This document shows, piece after piece, positions 32,098-41,503 of a stretch of DNA of 64,000 nt. The notes beneath the pieces were generated by a model. The model worked only from the letters and a program-made list of their open reading frames with translations, was not told the DNA's origin and did no database searches. Origin of the DNA: an uncultured Opitutales bacterium (lineage in GTDB: Bacteria; Verrucomicrobiota; Verrucomicrobiia; Opitutales; Intestinicryptomonadaceae). The first letter of the stretch is position 1, and each line of letters opens with the position of its first letter. The DNA lies in assembly GCA_900545715.1 (NCBI GenBank), contig URAJ01000005.1, positions 1 to 64,000 on the forward strand, written 5' to 3'. Position numbers and translations under genes: made by a program.

Positions 32098-34989
32098 TCA
32101 CAATGATTCCCTTATGTTTTCGAGAATCTTGTCCCCGCTCTGGATAAGGTTGAGCGGCTTTACCTGCATTCCGACCGACGGATCGGAAATTTTTCCGTCG
32201 ACAGTCACCTGAATGACGCTTGATATCGGGCTTACGATGGTTGCAATTCCCGTCATAATCATGCCCTTTGCACCGTCAAACGGGTACATTACCATAGCCG
32301 CGTCTATATCGTCGTTTACAAAGTCGTATGAAGCAGCGCCCTTTATGCGCATTGCGTCTCCGCCCATTTCAAGGTCGGGAAATTCCACAACGCCGCCGTG
32401 TATTTGCACTGCGCTGTTTGCGTAAGTTATCTCGAATGTTCCAAGCGGAAGCCTAAGCGCCGCAAACGCCCTCGACAACACCCCGAACATATTCAGCTTC
32501 ATAAGATCCGGGTTATTAAGAGTCGCATGCCCGCTCCCGACAGAATGGGCGATGTCGGCAACGTCGCCCTTTAAGCTCAAATTCATATCCACCAATCCGC
32601 TCTCGCCGCCGTCGAGGAATCCCTTTTCGTCAGCTCCCTCTTTCTTTGAGCCGGCCCCGCCTTGTCTATCCCCGCCGCCAGACGCCTGCAAGTTTTCCGC
32701 GCCGCCCTGCGCCGCCGCACCTACCTGCCCGGAAGGTTCCTCGGAGCCCTCCAAATCTTTCGACGGATCGAGCGTTATCAAAAATTTTGTAAACTCTGCC
32801 TGGTTCATTTTTGACGCCTTAGCGGAGGCGTCAAAAAGCATCTTGCCGTCTTTCTTTTCAAGCGTGATTTTCCCGTCGGCATGCCCTCCGCAAAATTCAA
32901 AGGAGGCTTCGTCAACGCTTGTGAGAATCTTGTCGCTCTTGGCCGAAAACCTCAGATTTTGCAATACGGCCGTTTCAATCATAGTCTGTTTGGGCGCAAA
33001 ACCGGACACATTGAATATGTCGGGAAGCTTGTCTGGGTTGTTCGACGGATTGCGCATAATCCCGCTCACGGTAATTTCCGGCGCCTCCGAAAATTTTACA
33101 ACTTCAAAAATATCGGACACGTCCTTTCCTCCGAGAGACACAAGCTCCGAAGGCGACAACCCCGACACTATAAAGAGTGTCTGGCGGTCAAATCTCGTTA
33201 GCCCCTTTGGCCCGTAAAGCCATTGCACATTGCCGTGCGCGTTGCGGTTCTGGCATCTAAGGCGTATATCGTACAGAGAAATTCTCGACGGATTAACCCA
33301 TACGTTTAGAGAAAATTCGTCGAACTTAGAGCCGTTGTATAGGGCGTCCGTACCATTCGCGCTCCCATAGCACCATATAAAGTCGGGGCTTCCCCACTTT
33401 CCCTCGACGTAAAAATCCGCCTTCGGGAATCTTCCGTCCGCAAATTCAAAAGACTTAAACACCCTTCTCCACCACGGCGCCATAAAATGCGATATTGCCA
33501 TTGGGCGCACGGAGCCGTCCACATATATTTTATACACAAAGTCCCTTATGTTTTGGACAAATCTCCCGGAGGCCTTCCACCCCTCTACCGCCTGCACTTC
33601 AAGTTTTGAAGCGTCTATTATTCCAGTAGCCGAATCGTATTCCACCTTCCCTGCGGCGCGCCTTACGGGAATATCCATTATCACGCAATCCGAGGCCTCA
33701 AAATCTACGCTCGCATCGAGATCTTTTTCGACAAAGTCGCAATTCAAATTACCTTTTAGGGAAATACCCCTGTCGAACGAAAATTTTTTCAATTCCGCAA
33801 TGTCGGAAAAAAACTTATGCCCCGTAAATATTTTTGGATCGATAGAGCCGGAAAACTCCGCGGAAAGCTTCATATACTTGTCGAGCGAAAATCTCGCCCC
33901 AAAGCGATAGTCGTCAAAGGCCGCAAAAGCGTACCAGTCGTCGCCAAGCGTTTCCGAGTCGAGATAGTCTTTTTTTAGCGAAACATTGTCGATTTTTAGA
34001 CCCTCGTACTCCATATTTCCCACGGACACCCCGACATTCGAGAGCACTATGGATTCTCCCGCCCCGTAAAGGTTTGCGGACGTCGAGAGATTTTTGCAGT
34101 GCGGCATTCCCTCGCAAAAAAATCGTTCCGCGCGCGCTCCGAAAAATAGGCCGTCCGATATTTTACCGCCGTCGTACCTTATTCCGAACCTCAGGTTTTC
34201 CACGCGCGCCTCGAGATTTTTTATCGGGAACACCGCCTCCCCCGAATAAAACCTAAACCGCCCCCTGCTCGACTCCGCGTCCGACAAAAAAATTCTCGCC
34301 GAGCAAACGGGAGACTCAAAAATATCCAAATACCCCGAATACTTCTCGAGCGCGGCAAACGCTGCATTTATTCTCGACGACAAAGGCGGCTCCTTGCCTT
34401 TGGCCTCTGGCAGGTCGAGCCCGTTTTTTCCCAAAAACTCTGCGACGGAAAACTTTTCTGAAATATCGACCGTAGCTGACGCCGTAAGCTTTCCGATTTT
34501 AAAATGCGACGAATCGACACTCCACCATTGCCCAGACTTTGAAACGCTCAAATACAAATGCGAAACCGCCGCCTCGCCCACGCCGCGTATAGTGTCGCCG
34601 AGCGAACCGTTGTACACGCGTATGTTTCTCGGCACGGCCTCCCCGTTAAAGAGGCGCGTGAGCCATAGGGAAAGATCTATTTTTTCTGCGGAAAAAAACG
34701 CCGAAGGCGTCCCTTCGGCGCGCAGAGTCACGTCGTTTATTTTGATTCTTCCGTCAACGGAAATGCTCGCGGAAGAGTAGCGCAAGTCGAAGCCGTATTT
34801 CGAAGCTGCGCGGGCTACGGCCTCATTGACAAATTCCGGCAACGGAAACTCTCTTTTATTGAGGGCGTAAAAAAAAACCGCCTGCGCGCAAAATATTAGA
34901 ATCAAAAGGAAATTCAGCGGATACAGCGCCCTCCAAAACGCATTCAGCGCATGCGTCCTAAAAGACATTTCTTTTTGCTGGTTTTCCAA
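32098..34989 (-). CDS. Large AsmA-like inner-membrane protein
   Basis: A 963-aa protein with one N-terminal membrane helix (LNFLLILIFCAQAVFFYAL) and a long beta-rich periplasmic body. The C terminus, from about residue 815, carries the AsmA-like pattern of GHATLNNPDLMKLNMFG, LGTFEITYANSAVQI and GKISDPSVGMQVKPLN. A low-complexity Gly/Ser/Glu linker lies at about 745-790. AsmA/TamB-like proteins form rod-like hydrophobic grooves proposed to move phospholipids across the periplasm. It is the last gene of a five-gene operon with a Gld-type ABC transporter and starts 2 bp after the preceding stop. Confidence 0.85.
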   Translation of the reverse strand: MENQQKEMSFRTHALNAFWRALYPLNFLLILIFCAQAVFFYALNKREFPLPEFVNEAVARAASKYGFDLRYSSASISVDGRIKINDVTLRAEGTPSAFFSAEKIDLSLWLTRLFNGEAVPRNIRVYNGSLGDTIRGVGEAAVSHLYLSVSKSGQWWSVDSSHFKIGKLTASATVDISEKFSVAEFLGKNGLDLPEAKGKEPPLSSRINAAFAALEKYSGYLDIFESPVCSARIFLSDAESSRGRFRFYSGEAVFPIKNLEARVENLRFGIRYDGGKISDGLFFGARAERFFCEGMPHCKNLSTSANLYGAGESIVLSNVGVSVGNMEYEGLKIDNVSLKKDYLDSETLGDDWYAFAAFDDYRFGARFSLDKYMKLSAEFSGSIDPKIFTGHKFFSDIAELKKFSFDRGISLKGNLNCDFVEKDLDASVDFEASDCVIMDIPVRRAAGKVEYDSATGIIDASKLEVQAVEGWKASGRFVQNIRDFVYKIYVDGSVRPMAISHFMAPWWRRVFKSFEFADGRFPKADFYVEGKWGSPDFIWCYGSANGTDALYNGSKFDEFSLNVWVNPSRISLYDIRLRCQNRNAHGNVQWLYGPKGLTRFDRQTLFIVSGLSPSELVSLGGKDVSDIFEVVKFSEAPEITVSGIMRNPSNNPDKLPDIFNVSGFAPKQTMIETAVLQNLRFSAKSDKILTSVDEASFEFCGGHADGKITLEKKDGKMLFDASAKASKMNQAEFTKFLITLDPSKDLEGSEEPSGQVGAAAQGGAENLQASGGGDRQGGAGSKKEGADEKGFLDGGESGLVDMNLSLKGDVADIAHSVGSGHATLNNPDLMKLNMFGVLSRAFAALRLPLGTFEITYANSAVQIHGGVVEFPDLEMGGDAMRIKGAASYDFVNDDIDAAMVMYPFDGAKGMIMTGIATIVSPISSVIQVTVDGKISDPSVGMQVKPLNLIQSGDKILENIRESL

Positions 34990-34991
34990 GG

Positions 34992-36872
34992 CTATTTTTT
35001 CGGTGGGAGCGGGGGAGTTTTTTTCAGCTCGGTAGGCTCCGAAGCGTTGGATATTATTTCAAAAACCGCGTCGATAAATTCCTGTCCGGGGACAAAAACC
35101 GCGTCGTCGGCTTTTATTCCGCCGTATTGGGTCGTGCCGCCTAAGCGCTCCGTAAGCAGTATTTCGCGGGTTTTTAGCGCGGTGGTTCCGGCTCCCGGCA
35201 AATCGACAGCCACAGTGACAGAATACGCCCACGGGAACTTCTTGCCTTCAACCTCCACACCATTTTGCGAAAACTTTAACGGCAGATACCTCGACACCGC
35301 AAACAACTTTGCGCAAGACGCGATTTCTCCGACTGCCGCCGCCTCGCGCGCAGGCAAGGCTTTGACCGAATCCGCAAAGCTGCGGCCGGCCGTTGCGCCA
35401 ACTTCAAAAATTGTGGACGAATCCGACACCCTCGCTATTTTGACGGACGCAACAGACGCCTTTTCGGGAAGAGTCCACAGCACTTTCGAGCGGTACTTTA
35501 AAATGTCGGTGCTCGCGGCCTCGGCAAGCTCCTTGCTTATGCCGTAAACGGCGCTTCCGGAGCCGGTCTTGGCGTACATCAAGGGCTCTCCCGCGTTGTC
35601 GTACTCGGAACCTATTTGAAGGGTATCCATTGCGCCGTCGTCGCGCTTGACCGATATTCTTAGTGAATTTTGGCCAATGCCGTATTTTGAAACGTCGGTG
35701 GCGGAATCGCTTATAAAGCTTCGCGCCTTTACTTTTGAGAGCTTGTTTAATACGTCGCTTACAGCAGCCAAGTCTGCGCTCATGCCGACTTTCTTACCGT
35801 CGGCGTCGCTTCCGACCACGTCCCACAATCCGCCCGCAAGCTTGTGCAAAGACACGGTTTTCCCGCCCTTCGATATTTCAAGAGCAGTAGCACGGTCGGC
35901 GTCAAACCTGAAAAACGATTTGTCGCGCAAGGTGGTTTGGAGATTTTCAAGGCTTTTTAGGAATGTTGAGTCGAGCGTAAACAGGGTTGGATTGTCTTCG
36001 AGGCGCGCGTACACTTGCGAGCCGTCCTTTGTTTTTGAGCCAATCAGGAGCACCTGCCTCCTGTTTGTGCCTTGCAGTGTTATGCTCGCCGGCAGCGTGC
36101 CGCCGTCAAACCCCGCCTCCGACAAACTCACATTCTGCGGGAAACCAAGCGCGCATATTCGGCATATCTCGTCGAGGAACGCGTCAACTTCCCGCGGATC
36201 GGCCGCGGCGGCTATCGGCGTTTCAATCTTCCATTTACCGGCGTCGCTAACTACGCCTATCCTTAAAAAGTTTGTCCGCGGGTCGGCCGGAGACACCACT
36301 ATCGGCAGACGCACCGAAAACGCCGAAACCTCAAACCGCGGTATGTCGAAAACCGACTGGTTTCTCAGGCGTTCCATATCCACGACAAGCCCGTCAACGA
36401 ACTCCTTGTCAACAACCACAACCCTGTCGGAAAAAGAGTCCAACAGGTATATACGGTTGCCTATCGGCGCGCCCTTGCCGACTTTCAAAGTGTACATTTT
36501 CTCGCCGTTGCCGTACTTGAAAATGTAAGCCGGGTCGTCGAGCCCGTACTCGGCAAGCCCGTGCCCGCGTTTGAGAGCCTCCTCAACCGAGAAGCCCGTC
36601 TCTTTTTCGAGAAATTCAAGCTGGTTTATTATGCGGTTTACGGCAAAGAGATTGGCGGGCCATTCTATCGGAGATACTATGCGCCACCTGTTGTTTTCGA
36701 GCTTTAATATGCGCGGCTTTTCGACCGACTTGCCCTCAATTTCAAGCAGGGTAATCGGCGCCATATCGCGGCGCTCTGTCGAATCGGAAGATTTTTCCCT
36801 CTCCAAGCCCCATATCGCCGCAAAGAGCGCAAGGTTTGCCACCAAAAGAAAAATTGTAAATCTAAACCTCAT
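34992..36872 (-). CDS. DUF4340 domain protein
   Basis: A 626-aa protein with a single N-terminal membrane helix (RFTIFLLVANLALFAAIWGL) and a periplasmic body with repeated beta modules. Typical phrases of DUF4340 are YGLDDPAYIFKYG, TLKVGKGAPIGNRIYLL and KYGIGQNSLRISV. The domain occurs almost always beside GldG-type ABC components and its function is unknown. The start at 36872 is chosen because the membrane helix follows; the frame open to 36950 overlaps the upstream gene by 73 bp. Both neighbours are in the same operon. Confidence 0.88.
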   Translation of the reverse strand: MRFRFTIFLLVANLALFAAIWGLEREKSSDSTERRDMAPITLLEIEGKSVEKPRILKLENNRWRIVSPIEWPANLFAVNRIINQLEFLEKETGFSVEEALKRGHGLAEYGLDDPAYIFKYGNGEKMYTLKVGKGAPIGNRIYLLDSFSDRVVVVDKEFVDGLVVDMERLRNQSVFDIPRFEVSAFSVRLPIVVSPADPRTNFLRIGVVSDAGKWKIETPIAAAADPREVDAFLDEICRICALGFPQNVSLSEAGFDGGTLPASITLQGTNRRQVLLIGSKTKDGSQVYARLEDNPTLFTLDSTFLKSLENLQTTLRDKSFFRFDADRATALEISKGGKTVSLHKLAGGLWDVVGSDADGKKVGMSADLAAVSDVLNKLSKVKARSFISDSATDVSKYGIGQNSLRISVKRDDGAMDTLQIGSEYDNAGEPLMYAKTGSGSAVYGISKELAEAASTDILKYRSKVLWTLPEKASVASVKIARVSDSSTIFEVGATAGRSFADSVKALPAREAAAVGEIASCAKLFAVSRYLPLKFSQNGVEVEGKKFPWAYSVTVAVDLPGAGTTALKTREILLTERLGGTTQYGGIKADDAVFVPGQEFIDAVFEIISNASEPTELKKTPPLPPKK

Positions 36873-36877
36873 AATTT

Positions 36878-38368
36878 TCAGTTCCTCCTTGCCAGCCACA
36901 CGAATAGCGACATCGCCAATACCACCGCCGGCAGTATCATAAAGCGCCACCCTAGCCCCGCAATCTCGTTGAGCGACAACGTAAGCGAGAACGATTCAAG
37001 CTGCCGCGCGGGAATATTGAGCATCGAGTTTTCGTCGAACATCCAATTTACAGTGTTTACTGCAAGCATTGCGTTTCCGAGCCTGTTAAACCAGCGGTTT
37101 GCCGCAAAATTTTCGTCTCCGTAAACAACGAGCCTTCCCCCGGGAATTGTAAGCCCAAGCTCGTCGCCGCCCACGCGCGAGGCCGCCATTGCCAGCGGAA
37201 GCGGCCCCGGCAAATCGACGGAGTCGTCGTATCGCTGCATTCCCGCCCTGCGGTACGACATTTCCGCCCAGCTCGTCGGGCCGCTCAAAATTATGGGATC
37301 CACTTTAAGCGAGTCGTCGAGCGGAGCGCCCATATCGGGGCGCACGGGGCGCACGGATCCGAACTGGACCGGCATATCGATGTCAACAAGGTATTTTGCA
37401 ATCGGGTGCGGAGTCTTGGGGAAGCTCCTTGCGATTAGGTCTCCCGCGGAGCTCTCGTAGTCTCCGCTGGTGTCGAGGACAAGCTTGTCGTCGCTCATAA
37501 GCCCCCATTCAAAGAGTATGTCTTCAAGCCCTCCGAGAGGCCCGAGAGACAATAGTATCAACACCCTTCCGTTAGATTTCATCAGGTATTTGCGTAGCTC
37601 GTCTATCTCGCGCGGCAGGAAAGCCGCCTGTGCGCCGGCTATCACCACGAGCCCGGCGTCTTGCGGAACCTGCTTTGCCTCGTTGAGGTCGAGCTCCTCG
37701 ACAGCGTAGTTGCGCGACTTAAGAGCCGCGGCAAATTCGGAGAGCCCGTATGTTGAGGACGCATCCTTAAAGCTCATTTCCCCGTGCCCTTTGAGGAAAT
37801 ATATCTTTTGCTGATCGCCTTTTGATACGTTTAAAATGGCGGAAGTCACGAGCCTCTCTCCGTCAAATTTCGGGGGCTTGCCCTCCTCTACCGCATAAAA
37901 ATCGGTAAACGGAATCTTTTTGAATTTCTGCCCGCACGCGACTATTACCATATCCTCAATGTCGTTTCCGAACCTGCGCGCAAGCTCCTCCGCGCGCGAG
38001 TTCTCAATATGGGCTTGCACAAAGCTGTACTTCACCGGAGCCGCCTTGCCCGATATGTATTCGTACTGCGAAAACAGAGACCTCAAATCCCTTCGGGCAA
38101 GCCTTATTTCAGGATCCTCCGCCGACTTCGAGCCGAACACCGCAAATATCTCAACCGGCGCTTTTAGATTCTCAACGTACGCGACGCTTTCGGGGGAAAG
38201 CGAGTGCGCGCCGCTCTTTGAAAAGTCAAAATTAGCGTAGTGGCGCGCCGCCAAAAAATTCAGCCCCACAAAAAGAAGCGTACCCAGAAATATCTGCGCG
38301 AACAAGTTCAGGGCGCGAATGCGCGTAGTGTATTTAAAGTCGTCGAATCTGCTGATATTTTTGCTCAT
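36878..38368 (-). CDS. GldG-family ABC-type accessory membrane protein
   Basis: A 496-aa protein: N-terminal helix (LFAQIFLGTLLFVGLNFLAA), a large periplasmic domain of the ABC-type uncharacterised/GldG kind (SLSPESVAYVENLKAPVEI, FLKGHGEMSF, VVIAGAQAAFLPREIDELRKYL), and a C-terminal helix ending in ARRN. In gliding Bacteroidota GldA/F/G form an ABC complex; outside gliding bacteria homologues are common and uncharacterised. Its start overlaps the permease stop by 4 bp. No other gliding genes are seen, so a motility role should not be assumed. Confidence 0.9.
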   Translation of the reverse strand: MSKNISRFDDFKYTTRIRALNLFAQIFLGTLLFVGLNFLAARHYANFDFSKSGAHSLSPESVAYVENLKAPVEIFAVFGSKSAEDPEIRLARRDLRSLFSQYEYISGKAAPVKYSFVQAHIENSRAEELARRFGNDIEDMVIVACGQKFKKIPFTDFYAVEEGKPPKFDGERLVTSAILNVSKGDQQKIYFLKGHGEMSFKDASSTYGLSEFAAALKSRNYAVEELDLNEAKQVPQDAGLVVIAGAQAAFLPREIDELRKYLMKSNGRVLILLSLGPLGGLEDILFEWGLMSDDKLVLDTSGDYESSAGDLIARSFPKTPHPIAKYLVDIDMPVQFGSVRPVRPDMGAPLDDSLKVDPIILSGPTSWAEMSYRRAGMQRYDDSVDLPGPLPLAMAASRVGGDELGLTIPGGRLVVYGDENFAANRWFNRLGNAMLAVNTVNWMFDENSMLNIPARQLESFSLTLSLNEIAGLGWRFMILPAVVLAMSLFVWLARRN

Positions 38369-39132
38369 GCGTTTTTTGACTCCGTAATCAGCGATGTGAA
38401 CGCCACAAAAACCGCGGCAGTGCTCAAATAGAAAAAGAACGGGCGCGTATCAAGCAAGGCCCCTGTAAATTCGTCAAGATGTTTAAACGTGTCCACGTAC
38501 GACACCGCCGGCCCCAGCCACGAGAGCGCACCCGTGGACTCCGCCGGGAACCTGGAAACCAATCCCGCCCCGACTATCGCCAAAAACAACATTCCAAACG
38601 ACAGCATTCCGGCCACAAAAGTAGTACGCGTAAGGGAGCTCGCAAATATGCCTATGGAAACATACATCGCCCCGCTTATGAGTATAAAAATATATCCGGT
38701 CACAGCCTGCTCGGAAAACAGCAGCCGCGAGTCTGCCGAAGCCTGCGGGAGATAAAAGCTCGTTATAAGCGGGAATACGAGGGTAGCCGCCCAAAGAAGC
38801 GCGTAAAAGAAATACGCCGCCAAAAATTTCGACAGCACTATTTCAAACGCCGTCACAGGGGTTGTCATCATCGTCCCGAGAGTCCCCATTCGGCGCTCTT
38901 CCGACAAGCTACGCATCGTAAGAAGCGGAACCATAAACAGCACCGGTATCCAAAATGCGGACAGAAAAATCTCGGTCGGGGACCGCCCTATTGTGCCTCG
39001 GCTAACCTCTATCAGGGAGTAGAGGTACATCACCCCCATGAATGTCAGGAACAGAAACGCCGCTATGTACGTAGACGGCGATATGAACATCTGCTTTAGC
39101 TGTTGATTGAAAAGATACCCGAATTTCCTCAT
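38365..39132 (-). CDS. ABC-2 type permease, GldF-like
   Basis: A 255-aa permease with six predicted membrane helices and the ABC-2 pattern (FMVPLLTMRSLSEERRMGT before helix 3, TPVTAFEIVLSKFLAAYFF). It pairs with the ATPase encoded upstream and the GldG-type protein downstream; all three overlap by 4 bp at their ends, showing a stoichiometric complex. Substrate unknown. Confidence 0.93.
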   Translation of the reverse strand: MRKFGYLFNQQLKQMFISPSTYIAAFLFLTFMGVMYLYSLIEVSRGTIGRSPTEIFLSAFWIPVLFMVPLLTMRSLSEERRMGTLGTMMTTPVTAFEIVLSKFLAAYFFYALLWAATLVFPLITSFYLPQASADSRLLFSEQAVTGYIFILISGAMYVSIGIFASSLTRTTFVAGMLSFGMLFLAIVGAGLVSRFPAESTGALSWLGPAVSYVDTFKHLDEFTGALLDTRPFFFYLSTAAVFVAFTSLITESKNA

Positions 39133-40151
39133 TTTCTTATCCTATTCTTATCGGCGGTATCGGGAAGTTCGGAAGTCTGTTCCCAGCTGCGGCGCGTTGC
39201 CGCCATGAAAATTTCTTCGAGGCTCGGCTTATTGTGATAGACCTCCCTCAATCCCAAGGCGGAATCCTTGGAAAATTCCCTAATTAAAGTGCAGCCCAAG
39301 TCCGAATTTTCGTCGGTCGAGAGTATGTAGTCGTAGTATCCGGCGGAGTCGGGCTTGGATTCGGAAACTATCTCCACCCCACTGCATATGCACCCGAGCA
39401 TTTCGCGCATTTTGGCGGGGTCGGCTTTCAGGGAAATCCCGTACTTGTCACGGGATATGAACTCTTTCCGCAGGCTTTCTGGCGAGCCGCTTGCGACTAT
39501 CGTACCCTGGTTTATAATCATCACCCTGTCGCACATCAGCTCTATTTCCGGAAGTATGTGGCTGCTTATTATTACGCTCATTTTTCCGCGCAGCGAATTT
39601 ATGAGGGCGCGTATTGCGAGAATCTGGTGGGGGTCCAGGCCTATTGTGGGCTCGTCCATGATTATCACCTCTGGGCGAGACAATATTGCGTCGGCTATCC
39701 CGACCCTTTGGCGGAAGCCTTTAGACAGGTTGCCGATTATTTTGTTTGAAGCCTTGCGCAGCAGCTGGCAAATATCCATGGACTCATCTACCCTCGCCCT
39801 GATTTCAGAGCGCGGCACTCCCTTTATCCCTGCGCGGAAAGTGAGGTATTCGCGCACTCTGAGATCTTCCGGCAGCGGATTGTTTTCGGGCATAAAGCCG
39901 ATATGCCTTCGGGCCGCGTCGGGGTTTATCGCCACGCTTTCCCCGCATATGCTGACGCTTCCGGAAGTTGCCGGCATAAGCCCAGATATAATGCGCATCG
40001 TAGTGCTCTTTCCCGCGCCGTTGGGCCCGAGAAATCCCACCACTTCGCCCTTGCCTATGCGAAACGACACATTGTCTATCGCCTTCACTCCTCCGTAGAT
40101 TTTTGTCAGGCGACGCACCACGACGGAATTAGGCTCTTCCGAATTGTCCAT
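39129..40151 (-). CDS. ABC transporter ATP-binding protein, GldA-like
   Basis: A 340-aa ATPase. Walker A is GPNGAGKST (residues 42-50), the signature region is NLSKGFRQRVGIADA, and Walker B is VIIMDEPTIGLDP with the following switch histidine in ISSHILPEIE. A C-terminal extension of about 100 residues is typical of ATPases pairing with ABC-2 permeases. It is the first gene of the operon ATPase-permease-GldG-DUF4340-AsmA; 150 bp to the next gene upstream contains no clear promoter that I can name. Confidence 0.95.
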   Translation of the reverse strand: MDNSEEPNSVVVRRLTKIYGGVKAIDNVSFRIGKGEVVGFLGPNGAGKSTTMRIISGLMPATSGSVSICGESVAINPDAARRHIGFMPENNPLPEDLRVREYLTFRAGIKGVPRSEIRARVDESMDICQLLRKASNKIIGNLSKGFRQRVGIADAILSRPEVIIMDEPTIGLDPHQILAIRALINSLRGKMSVIISSHILPEIELMCDRVMIINQGTIVASGSPESLRKEFISRDKYGISLKADPAKMREMLGCICSGVEIVSESKPDSAGYYDYILSTDENSDLGCTLIREFSKDSALGLREVYHNKPSLEEIFMAATRRSWEQTSELPDTADKNRIRK

Positions 40152-40300
40152 ATTGAGGTAATAATTTGCGCTATATTAATATTCGATAATCGGTTCGGGC
40201 GATGCAAGCAATGCGCCGCCCAGCGACGCGCGCCAATTTGCTTTGTTGCGGAAATCCCCAAAACTTAGGGAAATCCGCCGGGGTATTGCGCGCGGGAAGG

Positions 40301-40669
40301 CTATCCCATCTTGGCCGCTATGTATGCCTTTATGTCTCCGAGCGTATGAATCTTCTGAACGTCTTCGTTGTCGATGCTCGCGCCGGTCGCGTCTTCGACC
40401 GCCAGAACAATCTCGACCATCGTCAGGGAATCGAGCCCGAGGTCGTCAACCATTCTCAAAGAGTCTTGCGGATTTTTTAAGAGGTCGCGTTTTTCGGGTT
40501 CGAGAAAACGCTCGATTATCCCTATAACCACAGGGCCTGCGAGCTCCGCGTTTCCGGTTTTTCTGAGTTCTACGGCCTTTTCTATGGTTTCCGGCGAGCA
40601 GCGTTTCAGGGTTTCGCGCAATGCCGCCTCGTCTTCAGATGTAAAATTTTGTGGATTCATGTGATTCAT
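40301..40669 (-). CDS. Acyl carrier protein-like protein with N-terminal extension
   Basis: A protein of about 122 aa whose C-terminal 75 residues are an acyl carrier domain: S81 in DLGLDSLTMVEIVLAVED is the phosphopantetheine site. The N-terminal ~50 residues (helical, with LKRCSPETIEKAVELRK) are not part of a standard ACP. The start is uncertain between 40669 and 40660; no strong ribosome-binding site exists. A dedicated acyl carrier for a lipid or secondary-metabolite pathway is possible. The genes around it (the ABC operon on one side, rsmE on the other) do not include a condensing enzyme or acyltransferase. Confidence 0.85.
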   Translation of the reverse strand: MNHMNPQNFTSEDEAALRETLKRCSPETIEKAVELRKTGNAELAGPVVIGIIERFLEPEKRDLLKNPQDSLRMVDDLGLDSLTMVEIVLAVEDATGASIDNEDVQKIHTLGDIKAYIAAKMG

Positions 40670-40752
40670 ATCAACATATCCGCGCGCGCATTTCAACAAT
40701 TTAAAAATACCACGCTCAATTTTTATTTACACGCCGCCCGCCATTCATTTTA

Positions 40753-41493
40753 ATGCAGTTAATGAATTGCGTGCTGTTTCCCAAAGGCTCTGCCATGAGG
40801 CTCGATTCCGGCTCTCCGAAAATTGAACATATAAAAGACGTTCTAAAAATCGGCGACGGCGGGGAAATTTTTGCGGGCAATATCGGCGGGAAAATATATA
40901 TATGCCGCATTAACTTTGGCAAAGACGGCTCCGCAATATTTTCACCTCTAAGGGAAGTTGAGACTCACCCGCCTATGAAAATATCGGTGGCTGTCGCCTT
41001 TACAAGGCCCCAGATAGCAAAAAGAATTTTATTCGAGGCAGCGTGCGCCGGCATTTCCCGCCTTATATTTTACCCCGCCTCAAAGGGAGAGGCGGCATAC
41101 GCCAAAAGTTCGCTATACTCCGGCGCAAGCGTTCTCGAGTGCATGGAAAAGGGCGCCGAGCAAGCGTGCGCGGCGGATATCCCGGAATTTTCGACATGCA
41201 TGTCGCTCGAAGAAGCCTGCCGCGAACTTGCGATAGACTCGCCTGACTCCATAAAAATCGCTCCGGACTTGTACGAAGCCACTGCCGACCTCGGCGAGCT
41301 TTCTTGCAAAATATCTCCCGAATCCCATATTTGCGCCGCAATGGGCGGCGAGAGGGGGTTCTCAAATCCCGACAGGATTCTGCTCAGGCAAATGGGTTGG
41401 ACTCTCGTCTCTATGGGGCGGCGCGTCTTGCGCACCGACACGGCATTCATCACTTTATGCGGCGTTCTCCGCGTTCTCCTGAAAAAACGATAA
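40753..41493 (+). CDS. rsmE: 16S rRNA m3U1498 methyltransferase, RsmE family
   Basis: A 246-aa SPOUT methyltransferase that methylates U1498 of 16S rRNA. The knot region has GGERGFSNPDR and SMGRRVLRTDTA, the SAM-binding signature of RsmE, and the N-terminal PUA-like domain precedes it (residues 1-70). Length is normal. The start may be ATG 40753 or 40762; both give the same fold. It ends 10 bp before the following secreted-protein gene, so the two could be co-transcribed. Confidence 0.93.
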   Translation: MQLMNCVLFPKGSAMRLDSGSPKIEHIKDVLKIGDGGEIFAGNIGGKIYICRINFGKDGSAIFSPLREVETHPPMKISVAVAFTRPQIAKRILFEAACAGISRLIFYPASKGEAAYAKSSLYSGASVLECMEKGAEQACAADIPEFSTCMSLEEACRELAIDSPDSIKIAPDLYEATADLGELSCKISPESHICAAMGGERGFSNPDRILLRQMGWTLVSMGRRVLRTDTAFITLCGVLRVLLKKR

Positions 41494-41503
41494 TAAGATA
41501 ATT

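Noticed and set aside
38365..40151. Gliding motility cluster
   Set aside because: GldA/F/G-like genes occur widely outside gliding bacteria, and no other gld or spr genes are present.
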